From: Lachnospiraceae bacterium
GTDB taxonomy: Bacteria > Bacillota > Clostridia > Lachnospirales > Lachnospiraceae
Direction of reading: 5' to 3'
Length of the DNA: 64,000 nt
Assembly (NCBI GenBank): GCA_014804785.1
Contig: JAAUZD010000030.1
Coordinates: forward strand, 61,723 to 125,722
Shown: piece after piece, positions 35,910 through 44,369 of the stretch
How the letters are laid out: each line of letters opens with the position of its first letter
Position numbering within the stretch: the first letter of the stretch is position 1
The notes under the pieces: generated by a model
Told to the model about the DNA's origin: nothing
Database searches by the model: none
The model's input: only the letters and a program-made list of their open reading frames with translations
Translations under genes and position numbers: made by a program

Positions 35910-37647
35910 ATGACGAGAGTAGTAGGGATTGGTCATCAGGATTTTGAAAAAATCAGAGTGAATAACAATTTCTATATAGATAAAACAGGCTTTATCAAAG
36001 AATGGTGGGAAGCCAATGACGATGTAACCCTGATTACACGTCCGAGGCGTTTTGGAAAGACTTTGAACATGAGTATGGTAGAGAAGTTTTTTTCTGTAAA
36101 TTATGCGGACAGGGGCGACTTGTTTGAGGGGCTAAACATATGGCAGGATGAAAAGTACCGAAAATTGCAGGGAACATATCCGGTTCTTTTTATCAGTTTT
36201 GCAGGGATTAAGGAAAATTCTTATGCAAATGCCAGAGAGAACATCTGTCGAATCATAGAGGAGCAGTATAATAAGCATGATTATCTGCTGAATGGGAGTC
36301 TGCTTAATGATAAAGAGAAAGCATTTTATCAAAAAGTGTCTGCGGATATGTCGGACAGTACTGCAGCAGTAGCTTTAAGGTCTTTGTCGGACTTCCTTGA
36401 AAGATATTATGGAAAAAAGGTGATTATACTTTTGGATGAGTATGATACTCCTATACAGGAGGCCTATATAAATGGATATTGGAAGGAATTAGCAGCTTTT
36501 ACAAGAAGCCTGTTTAATTCTGCTTTTAAAACAAATCCATACATGGAACGCGCCATTATGACAGGAATTACAAGAATCAGTATAGAGTCGATATTTTCTG
36601 ATTTGAATAATCTTGAAGTGGTGACAACGACTTCAAAAAAAATATGCAGACTGTTTTGGCTTTACGGAGAAAGAAGTGTTTGCAGCACTCGGGGAATATG
36701 GATTATCGGGTGACACACAACAGGTAAAAGATTGGTATGATGGTTTTTCCTTTGGAGGAAAAGGGGATATTTATAATCCATGGTCTATCATTAATTTTCT
36801 TGATAAGCGGGAAGTGGACACTTACTGGGCGAATACCAGTTCTAACAGTCTTGTGGGAAAATTAATTAGGGAAGGCAGTCCGGATGTCAAGAGAACCTTT
36901 GAATCTCTGATGCAGGGAGAGAGCATCAGGGTGGAAATTGATGAGCAGATTGTTTATAACCAGTTGGATGATGATGAGCAGTCTGTGTGGAGTCTTTTGC
37001 TTGCCAGCGGATATCTGAAAGTGAAGAATTTTAAGGCATATATGACTGATTTTAAGGAATGGAAACAGGAGTATGAATTAGAACTGACTAATTTTGAAGT
37101 GAAGATGATGTTCAGAGGTATGATACGGAAATGATTTTCTGGAACTGCTTCTGGTTACAATGACTTTGTTAAAGCACTTTTGCTTGGAGATTTGAAGGCG
37201 ATGAACACATATATGAACAAGGTGACAGCAGAGATGTTCAGTTATTTTGACACAGGCAGAAAAACGTCAGAAGGAGAGCCGGAACGTTTCTATCATGGAT
37301 TTGTGCTTGGGCTGATGGTGGAACTGACTGACAGATATATAATTACATCAAATCGTGAGAGCGGATTTGGACGGTATGATGTGATGCTGGAACCGAGATC
37401 AGTGTCTGTAGCACGGGAAAATGGTGTAGAGGCAAGCAGCGGGGCATGTGATGCTATCATTATAGAATTTAAAGTGCAGGATTCGGAGGAAAAAGAGTTG
37501 TCAGATACAGTGCAGGAGGCATTGCGGCAGATTGAGGAGAAAAATTACCAGATGTCTCTTGTTGCGAGAGGAATTTCCAAAGAGCATATACGGAAGTATG
37601 GATTTGCTTTTTGCGGTAAAAAAGTACTCGTTGGTTGCGCTTCGTAA
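35910..37647 (+). pseudogene. AAA-ATPase-like / PD-(D/E)XK protein (DUF1703 type), frameshifted and truncated
   Basis: Three ORFs form one gene of about 580 codons. Part 1 holds the AAA-like N-terminus (FEKIRVNNNFYIDKTGFIKEWW, TRPRRFGKTLNMS Walker A, VIILLDEYDTPIQEA Walker B). A run of eight As near 36636 shifts the frame; seven would give TSKKYADCFGFTEKEVFAAL. Part 2 then continues to FRGMIRK, where TGA replaces an expected TGG, and part 3 (RFYHGFVLGLM, SGFGRYDVML, AIIIEFKV) is the nuclease-like C-terminus. The family is common in gut anaerobes and of unknown role, with mobile-element or toxin-like distribution. Confidence 0.85.
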
Positions 37648-37924
37648 AGAGGCGCAAAACACATACAAGTTGATAGGGTAGGACGAGGTATCTAAGACCT
37701 ATTCCGTTCCGAAATCACGTGTCAGTTACCGCAAGACGAGGGCAGTCAGTGAAGAACAGAGAGAATGGGAAAGATAGATGATGATTGAACGGAATAGAGA
37801 AAAAATGTACGTAAAAGTTGATTGATTTTTTTGCGTGGTGTAATAGGATAATGACGCTAGACAATTCAACAAAATTGGAAAAGGTATTGGAGATATAGAA
37901 TATAGGAAGGATGACAAATTAGTA

Positions 37925-38761
37925 ATGAAGAAACACATATGTGTAGCAATATCTGTTCTGTTTATTTTGTCGCTGCAGGGATGTGGGAATAGTGGTGATT
38001 CCCACGTTACTCCTTATGAGGATGCGATGGCGGAAACGGAGAGGGATTTCAATGATGAGGCTGAAATGAACACCGAGGAAACAGCAGATGCGATATCCAT
38101 TAAATCGGATTCTGCTGAAGTTTCAGAGGAAATCGTAGTAACGCAGTCGGAAGAAACGACAGAAGCTTCCGTACAAGATGGGAAAGTGAAAGAAAAGAAA
38201 AGGTTACAAAAGTGGGAATCATATTATGCCGATGGAAGATTGGCTGACTATGGTATTTATAGTTATGACAGCGAAGGAAATGCCAAAGAGCAAGTGTATG
38301 ATAGTGGTAGTTCTTTCGGTGATTCTCTCAAATGGACTCATACTTATAGTTACGACAACGAAGGAAATGTGACACAAGAGCAACATTTTGTTAACGAAGA
38401 CGACATTCCTTTGTGGTATATAATTTATAGTTATGACAATCACGGAAACCTGAGTAAAGAACAGCAGTTTAATGCTGATGGAAGTCCTAGCGATTATTAT
38501 TACATTTATAATTATGACAATCAAGGAAACTTGATTGAAAGACAGGACTTTGCACTTGATGGAACTCTATTTTCTTGTTGCATTTATAGTTATGATGAAC
38601 AGGGGAATAGAATCCTTGAACAGTGCTATGTAAAGATTGGCGATGACGAGCAGGCATCGATTTATTACATTTATAGTTATGATGATGAAGGAAATATGAC
38701 TAAAAGTGAGTTTTATGATGCGTTCGGAAACCTCGATATGTATACAATATATACATATTAA
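37925..38761 (+). CDS. Lipoprotein with YSYDxxGN repeats
   Basis: 278 aa. Signal peptide with lipobox LQGC near residue 20, an acidic linker of about 75 residues, then six repeats of about 28-31 residues each built around YSYDNEGN / YNYDNQGN / YSYDEQGN with a following QxxF or DGxxxxY strand. The repeat resembles YD/RHS-type beta repeats but is shorter and has no toxin domain. It is likely a surface-exposed beta-rich protein. No partner genes are evident; it sits in the decayed region yet is intact. Confidence 0.7.
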   Translation: MKKHICVAISVLFILSLQGCGNSGDSHVTPYEDAMAETERDFNDEAEMNTEETADAISIKSDSAEVSEEIVVTQSEETTEASVQDGKVKEKKRLQKWESYYADGRLADYGIYSYDSEGNAKEQVYDSGSSFGDSLKWTHTYSYDNEGNVTQEQHFVNEDDIPLWYIIYSYDNHGNLSKEQQFNADGSPSDYYYIYNYDNQGNLIERQDFALDGTLFSCCIYSYDEQGNRILEQCYVKIGDDEQASIYYIYSYDDEGNMTKSEFYDAFGNLDMYTIYTY

Positions 38762-38977
38762 CAGCAAACAAATTTTTATAATATAATTGCAGTATATATT
38801 ATCATCCAAGTTTTTTATATCAGTGACATTATGATAAAAATTTATGGTGTAAATTAAAATTGCAGTTTGTCGGGAGAAGTAGTACTTAATAATTAGGAAA
38901 AGTCTAGGTCTTTTCTTATACTATATTTACAACGTCAAGGCATACAGGGATTATTAAATTAAAATAGTTTTATTTTT

Positions 38978-39017
38978 GGTAGCTAATTATCTTAACAGAC
39001 AATCAGCTACCTTTTTT
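38978..39017 (+). terminator. Terminator-like hairpin
   Basis: GGTAGCT and AGCTACC (extended by ATT/AAT around one mismatch) with a loop of about 20 nt and TTTTTT after it. It is 217 nt past the repeat lipoprotein. The rest of 38762-39100 shows nothing recognisable. Confidence 0.6.
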
Positions 39018-39099
39018 CATAAACTGCCAACACAGCACCGAAAGAACGAGGTATCAGAAATAATTGAAAGTAAGAATGACACAAGCGAAAAATGGGATT

Positions 39100-39315
39100 T
39101 TAAAACGTGGGGAGGACAGAGAAAACCGCCCTTTGTACATTGGCGAGTGTCGGGGCGGTTTTCGTGTGAGACAAAATAAAAATATATCCTGTTTTGGACT
39201 GTTGCCATTTATAGCGATTGTACTTTGTCAGTAGGGTATTCTGCAATACCTTTGAAAAGTTGATGCTTTTTTCCTCACAAAGAGTATTCAGCCACATGGG
39301 GATGCTTAAAGTTTT
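39100..39315 (-). pseudogene. C-terminal scrap of a HicB-like antitoxin
   Basis: The minus frame reads KKTLSIPMWLNTLCEEKSINFSKVLQNTLL, matching the ribbon-helix-helix end of HicB proteins (compare NITLPAWLKRIAEEQKVNYSRLLETAL in the intact hicB 9 nt away). It has no start or N-terminal domain. A terminator-like hairpin AAAACCGCCC/GGGCGGTTTT (39122-39162) lies inside the read-through tail. It is probably left from a second HicB or a partial duplication. Confidence 0.5.
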
Positions 39316-39323
39316 TTTCTGCC

Positions 39324-39737
39324 TTATTGTCTGCCGGACATAGGTATTTGCAGATAATCAATCAGGGCAGTTTCCAAAAGCCGGGAATAGTTTACCTTTT
39401 GTTCCTCTGCAATTCTTTTCAACCATGCCGGAAGAGTGATGTTTGTTTTGATACGTTCATTATCTTTTTTCATGCGGAATAAATCAGGATGAATAGTAAC
39501 TGGCATTATAACATTCCCCTCTGTATCTTCTTTGGACAGATTCACGGATGGAGTAGGAATTTCCTCATTGTCACATTCCATACTGTACACATGAAGGCTT
39601 GCGGCTTCTGCTGCCATGCGTGAAGCTTCTTCCAGATTGTTCCCAAAGCTGATACATCCGGGTAAATCAGGGAAGTAAATGCTATATGCGCCGTCTGCTG
39701 ATGGTTCAAAAACTGCAAGATAAGTTAAATTCTGCAT
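39324..39737 (-). CDS. hicB: HicB-family antitoxin
   Basis: 137 aa. The N-terminal HicB domain NLTYLAVFEPSADGAYSIYFPDLPGCISFGNNLEEASRMAAEAASLHVYSMECDNEEIPTPS is a partial RNase-H fold that binds HicA. The C-terminal RHH domain (RIKTNITLPAWLKRIAEEQKVNYSRLLETALIDYLQ) binds DNA and represses the operon. The upstream hicA gene is frameshifted, so this antitoxin is likely unopposed. The usual hicA-hicB order is kept. Confidence 0.92.
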   Translation of the reverse strand: MQNLTYLAVFEPSADGAYSIYFPDLPGCISFGNNLEEASRMAAEAASLHVYSMECDNEEIPTPSVNLSKEDTEGNVIMPVTIHPDLFRMKKDNERIKTNITLPAWLKRIAEEQKVNYSRLLETALIDYLQIPMSGRQ

Positions 39738-39776
39738 AAATAACGCTCCTTTCTATGAGAACAGCAGGCAGTAGGG

Positions 39777-39946
39777 CTATTTAAGCCCTGCCTGCTTGTA
39801 AATGCTGTTTAGCGTTCCCGGCTTCAGATCGCTACTGTGACCTTTCCGGGCTTTGTTGGGTGCTTCAGGCTTATGTGTGAACCTTCTTGATTGGTAATGT
39901 ACCATCCATCTTTACGAAGCATCTTTAGTATTTCCCGAACTGTCAT
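39777..39946 (-). pseudogene. hicA: hicA toxin, frameshifted with an internal deletion
   Basis: From ATG 39946 (AAGGAG upstream) the frame reads MTVREILKMLRKDGWYITNQEGSHISLKHPTKPGKVTVA and then hits TGA at 39824. The remaining toxin end DLKPGTLNSIYKQAGLK continues in another frame to TAG at 39777. A few residues around the KHPTKPGKVTVPxH-type middle are missing. The catalytic-type His of GSH is present. HicA is an mRNA interferase that binds RNA by a dsRBD-like fold. The break means inactive toxin unless sequencing is wrong. Confidence 0.82.
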
Positions 39947-40054
39947 TTTGTTTTCTCCTTATATTATGTATTATGCGCCTTTTTTATGCGCACGTCAATG
40001 AGCTTACGTATAAAATGTGCGTATAGATACAAAATGTCATTTTTTAGAAATAGT

Positions 40055-40098
40055 TTATAAAATTTTTGTACTCACCTCTTTTTAGTACATGATTGATT
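40055..40098. other. CIRCE-like duplicate / candidate attachment site (left)
   Basis: The stretch GTTTATAAA(A)TTTT...ACTCACCTCTTT closely matches the clpB operator region at 50264-50301. It includes an exact 12-bp block ACTCACCTCTTT and an inverted pair that covaries: GTACT/AGTAC here, GCACT/AGTGC there. It marks the left edge of the mobile remnant. I interpret it as attL or a degenerate CIRCE (inference). The rest of 39947-40458 is AT-rich without a gene. Confidence 0.5.
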
Positions 40099-40458
40099 TT
40101 ATCATTGTTTGTCATGTTTCAAGATTAGATTAAAAACGGCATTTTCACAATTTGAATATGTTTTTTCTTTTTATCTTTCTTTTTCTTATTTTATAAAAAA
40201 AGTACAGAAAGAGGTACAGAAAAGATATAAATAATATTAGCGAAGAAACTGTAAAAGGTGACTTTGCTTTTTTAATACTTATTGTATGGCTTATATGATG
40301 TAAAAATGGTACGTTCTACCTTCCCAAGTGTTAGATAATAGAATCAAGGAAAGGAAGAAAGGGAAAGGATTGGGAAACCATAGGGTTGGACAAACAAATG
40401 TTGAAGCTCCTGCTAGGCTTATTAGGGATATGGTAAGGGAGGGTATCAGGGAAGAGTT

Positions 40459-40599
40459 AGTAATTTGCAGATTGGCGGTGGACAAATAAAAGTGGCTGTG
40501 CAGGTAAATGGCGCTGATCTGGCACAAGTAACCCTTGATGATTTCCATTCTGAAATGAACCGTCAGGGCTATAATGTGGATTTGTTGGGATATACATAA
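40459..40599 (+). pseudogene. Possible phage tail tape-measure C-terminal scrap
   Basis: One frame reads SNLQIGGGQIKVAVQVNG then ADLAQVTLDDFHSEMNRQGYN and stops. This resembles the last residues of some phage tail tape-measure proteins. An adjacent frame (LIRDMVREGIREEL) may be the preceding part after a frameshift. There is no start codon or ribosome binding site. Low certainty. Confidence 0.3.
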
Positions 40600-40820
40600 T
40601 GGATAGGGGATTTTCTCAGTGATAGAAATTCAGAAAGACATTCAATATTAAAGTAAAGAGAACTGTCGTGCTGTTATAAAGTTATAAGGACCGTAAAGAA
40701 AGGGGGAGTTTACAAAAATCATATATTTGATTACTTAGAGGGGGCTCAGGCACTCTCTTTTTATTCCCTTTTCCAATAATAGCTGCTATGATGTAGGTAT
40801 TTAGGAAAGGTAGAAGATGT

Positions 40821-41753
40821 ATGAATATTAATGAAGAATACGCAATGGAATTGTTACTTGCTAATCATTCTCATGGTTCTGAAATAGGCGGTGGATATGG
40901 CACTTGTTTTATGTATGAGTGCCAAATAACAAACCCAGAAAGGCTTGATAAGTGGCTTTTAAATAACGGATATTTGAGAGAACCGACTATTGAGGAAACA
41001 TTATCGCGCTATAAAGTTCCAGAATTAAAAGAATTTCTATCTAAAAATGATATGAAAGTTACTGGAAAGAAAGCAGAACTCGTAGAAAGGCTTGTGTCCG
41101 CATTGTCGGAAAATGATATAGAAACACTTATGAAATCTGATAAACGATATTTTCTATCAGAAAAAGGAATGGAACATTACCGAGAAAATATTGATTTATA
41201 TGAATTGCATCGAAATTGGAAATATAGATTACGCCTTGATGAATATTTTAAGTATAGAAAATCAAATGGAGTTATAAGAGATTTTTACGAAATAGCATAC
41301 TTAGCATTAAAAGAACGCATGGAAAAAGGCGATATGGATATGAAAAATCCGTATAGGCTGACAAGTTTTGATTTTGCGAACTTCTCTGAAATATGTGAGA
41401 GATTAGAGGTAAATAATGATGCAGTTAAAGCTATCTTGATAAAGTTATATTTTGATTCTAACCTTTTAAACACTTCTCTATTTCCATTTGATAAGGATAT
41501 GCTTGAAATGCACGGTGTTGAGGATATATGTAGCAGAATACAAGCCAATTCTTTGTTTAATCCATATACCACACAAAGAATTGTGTCATTGTCAGAATTT
41601 TATTCTGAATATATGGTAGATGATATATACAATTTTTATTGGAAGGTAAACAGAATGCCACTGCTTCACAGACACTCGCTGATTTGGCAGGATGCAAGAG
41701 TGTTCGTGAACTGCAAGAGGTTATTGCAGAGGAACGGGCAGCCGGAGCAGTGA
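40821..41753 (+). CDS. SAP-domain protein, C-terminus probably altered
   Basis: 310 aa. Residues about 62-95 (LSRYKVPELKEFLSKNDMKVTGKKAELVERLVSAL) are a SAP motif, a small helix-extension-helix DNA-binding unit. The remainder is an all-helical, charged protein I do not recognise. The last 38 codons overlap, in another frame, a mobile-element HTH remnant that looks genuinely coding, so the present C-terminus (LLHRHSLIWQDARVF...) is likely out-of-frame read-through created by a deletion. AGGAAAGG lies upstream of the ATG. Confidence 0.65.
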   Translation: MNINEEYAMELLLANHSHGSEIGGGYGTCFMYECQITNPERLDKWLLNNGYLREPTIEETLSRYKVPELKEFLSKNDMKVTGKKAELVERLVSALSENDIETLMKSDKRYFLSEKGMEHYRENIDLYELHRNWKYRLRLDEYFKYRKSNGVIRDFYEIAYLALKERMEKGDMDMKNPYRLTSFDFANFSEICERLEVNNDAVKAILIKLYFDSNLLNTSLFPFDKDMLEMHGVEDICSRIQANSLFNPYTTQRIVSLSEFYSEYMVDDIYNFYWKVNRMPLLHRHSLIWQDARVFVNCKRLLQRNGQPEQ

Positions 41754-41923
41754 TTCTTTCAACATGTAGACGTGGAGGCGGATATTTTTTGCCAATTCCA
41801 GGGAATAAGTGCGAAGTTGTGGAGTATATCCAAACATTAAAGAACCGCGCAAAGAATACACTGGTAGCCATAGAGTCAGCAAAGGCTTATCTAAGGCAGT
41901 TGGATGGTGAGGAAAACGAATAA
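41642..41923 (+). pseudogene. N-terminally truncated mobile-element HTH protein
   Basis: The frame GKQNATASQTLADLAGCKSVRELQEVIAEERAAGAVILSTCRRGGGYFLP, then VVEYIQTLKNRAKNTLVAIESAKAYLRQLDG, matches a small winged-helix protein family carried by conjugative elements of gut Clostridia. The start and first residues are gone; it is joined to the SAP gene in another frame. It is probably the product of a deletion. Confidence 0.6.
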
Positions 41924-42154
41924 TCATTTTGAGATTAGCCTAGAGAGAATCGGGGTGTGGTGACGAAGCAAAAAACTTGCACACTTTCATGTAAAATCAA
42001 ACAATGGAAACAAGCCGCAATGTATATGTCCGACACACAAAGATGATTAGGCATCTTTGACCATCGCAGAAGGAAATGTTTCTGCCATGCTTTGTTGTCC
42101 TGCTATCGAGATGGCGGTTTTATCTCAAATTTATCTTAATTCAACAGAATTTCT

Positions 42155-42194
42155 AAAAAGCACTCAATGCCTTAATCGGTATCGGGTGCTTTTT
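42155..42194. terminator. Terminator-like hairpin
   Basis: AAAAAGCAC ... GTGCTTTTT with a 22-nt loop; it can act on either strand. The surrounding gap 41924-42434 also contains a CAAAGATG/CATCTTTG hairpin (42038-42059) and a run of five CC(T/A)nAAAAG words. Confidence 0.6.
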
Positions 42195-42434
42195 GCTGCT
42201 TAAAATTAGTAATTGCGAAATCTTTTCAGTTGCAGCAATATCTTTCATTTCTTTAGCCCCTAAAAGATATTGCAGATTCCGCAGCCTCTAAAAGGTATTC
42301 GGAGTTTTTTGAGTCCATAAAAAGCATTTAGAGATAAAGAGCATGGCGAGATTTCCAAGACCTTAAAAAGTAACCTGTCATTTCTGACACCCTAAAAGAG
42401 CGCATCCTGTTGCAACTTGTCAAGTACATATTCA

Positions 42435-42635
42435 TCATTTTTCATCACTTTTTCTTGGTCTGCACTGTTTTCCATGCTCTAAATCATGGAGTATAACACG
42501 CTTTAGCTTATCCTCTACTCTTTGGGTACTTGTAGCAGAAAAATGTACCTCGACTAAATATCTTTTTTTTTCAATCTTCTGTTGTAAACAGGGCGTTAAT
42601 CGCCCTGTGGTGTTAGTTTGAATGTTGTCACCCAT
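42435..42635 (-). CDS. TnpW-family transposon-encoded protein
   Basis: 66 aa. TTGRLTPCLQQKIEKKRYLVEVHFSATSTQRVEDKLKRVI is characteristic of TnpW proteins of Tn4451/Tn1549-type elements, small proteins encoded near large serine recombinases. GGAGGAACA precedes the ATG. Its role is undefined. Here the cognate recombinase is only a stub at 46045. Confidence 0.85.
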   Translation of the reverse strand: MGDNIQTNTTGRLTPCLQQKIEKKRYLVEVHFSATSTQRVEDKLKRVILHDLEHGKQCRPRKSDEK

Positions 42636-42731
42636 TGTTCCTCCTTAATGGCAAAAAAATAGAGCATATAGATTCAGTTTTCTATATGCTCTAACGCTGT
42701 TACTGTATTTGATTTTGATTGATAGGATTGA

Positions 42732-43565
42732 TTATGCTAACTGCATTGATTGACCTGCTAATTCTTTTATTGTATCAAGGGATAACTCTGTATAGTCAGC
42801 TATATCTTCTAATGACATCTTACCTGCTTTGATCATGCGAATAGCCATTTTTTTTGCCTTATTCAACTCAGCTTCATTCCTCATATCCTCCATAATCTTA
42901 CACATAGTCGCCACTCCTTTCTCGTCCTGCTTGAAGTATCTCGCTTTTTTAGCAAGTACCTCATAATTCATATCATCGGGATTAGTACATGAAAAATCGT
43001 GCATTAGCTTTCCGATTTCATCGTTGCCCCTATACTTCCCATTAACATATAGAATATGCGAACCGTCACCAAACAATACCTTATTTTCCCCGATAGTAAC
43101 AAATCTTTCTACTGGATATATCGGCTGATTTCCTTTCATCACATCATTTTCTGTAATAAAAATAACATAACTGTCGGGGATGTCCTCCGTATCATCTCCA
43201 GACTTTAATATATGTGCGTCTAGCAAACTGCTGTTGTGTCTTGCTCTTTTTGCTCCTGCTCCTACATCTGACCTTTGGATTTCTACATCAAATTCCTTGT
43301 CGGTGCTGTCAACTGCATGAACATCTAAAATGGCAGAACGTCCATGTAAATTTTTCAAAAGTTCCTGTGTCTGAACCGATTTAATTTTTATGTCCTCTCG
43401 TCTTAAATCAATCCGAAGTATCAGTTCCACGCCTTCAAAATTATCTGCAAGGCAGACAGTCATAAAATCATCGTCCATATATCGGAGTGATTTCAAACGC
43501 TCTAAATCCTGCTCGTGTGTCTGCTCCGTTGTATTCAAAATATCACCTTCTTTCGCTGTTTTCAT
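42732..43565 (-). CDS. PD-(D/E)XK nuclease family transposase (Rpn/PDDEXK_2-like)
   Basis: 277 aa. The nuclease core is ILDVHAVDSTDKEFDVEIQRSD (a D-x13-ExQ-like variant of PD-(D/E)XK), followed by RARHNSSLLDAHIL and SYVIFITENDVMKG. The C-terminal tail holds ARYFKQDEKGVATMCKIMEDMRNEAE, common in this family, whose members are related to recombination-promoting Rpn nucleases. Full length and no breaks. It may move independently of the host element. Confidence 0.88.
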   Translation of the reverse strand: MKTAKEGDILNTTEQTHEQDLERLKSLRYMDDDFMTVCLADNFEGVELILRIDLRREDIKIKSVQTQELLKNLHGRSAILDVHAVDSTDKEFDVEIQRSDVGAGAKRARHNSSLLDAHILKSGDDTEDIPDSYVIFITENDVMKGNQPIYPVERFVTIGENKVLFGDGSHILYVNGKYRGNDEIGKLMHDFSCTNPDDMNYEVLAKKARYFKQDEKGVATMCKIMEDMRNEAELNKAKKMAIRMIKAGKMSLEDIADYTELSLDTIKELAGQSMQLA

Positions 43566-43696
43566 TATATATCAGACAATGCCCTTTGGAAACTGATTTT
43601 TTCGTGAAATTTTCTTAGTTTTCTATACATTCTAACGCTGTGCTACTTATTCTGTTGTGATTATGGTAATGGTTATTTAGACAAACACAAATTTTA

Positions 43697-44314
43697 TCAT
43701 TTTACTTTCCTGGCAACAATTTTGTTTGATGCGTGCAAATGTTTCGGCACATTTGGATGTTCATCTTCAAACACATACGATTTAAACTGCAATATTTCCC
43801 AATCAGCATACAATTCTTTGACTTCCTCATCTTTTGCTAGACCAATTGCAAATGGCGCAATATCTTTAGATGCTGGTACAGTATCTGTGAATATTTGAAT
43901 GATATGAATACCACCTATATTTGTATATTCTTTCGCATTATTTATAAATCTTTTCCACCCATTCTTGGTTACAAAATGTAATGTTCCGAAACAGGTAATC
44001 ATATCATAACACTGTTCAAATTGATATGTAGTTAAATCTGCTACAAATGCGTTTACTTGCACATTGGATAATTCACATATATGTTTTAACTTCGCAATCG
44101 CATGTTCAGACAGGTCAAACGCATCAACATGATGTCCCTGTTTGGCTAAATATATGGCATTTTGCCCCTCTCCACACCCTACATCCAATACCTTTGACGG
44201 ATTGCCAATTAAGTGTTCAAATTCAGCAATGGTTGAATTAGGTTTATTGGAAAATGTAATGGTATCATATTCCTGATACGATTTTTCCCAAAAGGGAACT
44301 AAATTATCACTCAT
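43697..44314 (-). CDS. Class I SAM methyltransferase (TehB/UbiE-like), element cargo
   Basis: 205 aa. Motif I VLDVGCGEGQNAIYLAKQGHHVDAFDLS and motif IV YDMITCFGTLHFV are clear. The N-terminal FWEKSYQEYDTITFSNKPNSTIAEF fits small tellurite-resistance/thiol-methyltransferase-like proteins. The substrate is unknown. Its AT-richness and position within the mobile region mark it as cargo. Confidence 0.83.
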   Translation of the reverse strand: MSDNLVPFWEKSYQEYDTITFSNKPNSTIAEFEHLIGNPSKVLDVGCGEGQNAIYLAKQGHHVDAFDLSEHAIAKLKHICELSNVQVNAFVADLTTYQFEQCYDMITCFGTLHFVTKNGWKRFINNAKEYTNIGGIHIIQIFTDTVPASKDIAPFAIGLAKDEEVKELYADWEILQFKSYVFEDEHPNVPKHLHASNKIVARKVK

Positions 44315-44369
44315 ATTTTCCCTCCATCAATTACCGATTTGTATTTTGAATAGGATAGCACAATCACGC

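Noticed and set aside
37699-37797. 11-bp inverted repeat CTATTCCGTTC / GAACGGAATAG as IS ends
   Set aside because: The enclosed 77 nt holds no gene, the arms are short, and no target duplication is evident. It could be chance or a degraded site.
40291-40548. 85-codon minus-strand ORF
   Set aside because: The plus strand shows better coding features (phage-like scrap) at the same place, and the minus ORF lacks a ribosome binding site.
42255-42400. CRISPR array in the region of repeated CC(T/A)nAAAAG words
   Set aside because: The repeats are far too short and their spacing is irregular, and no cas genes are present in the window.
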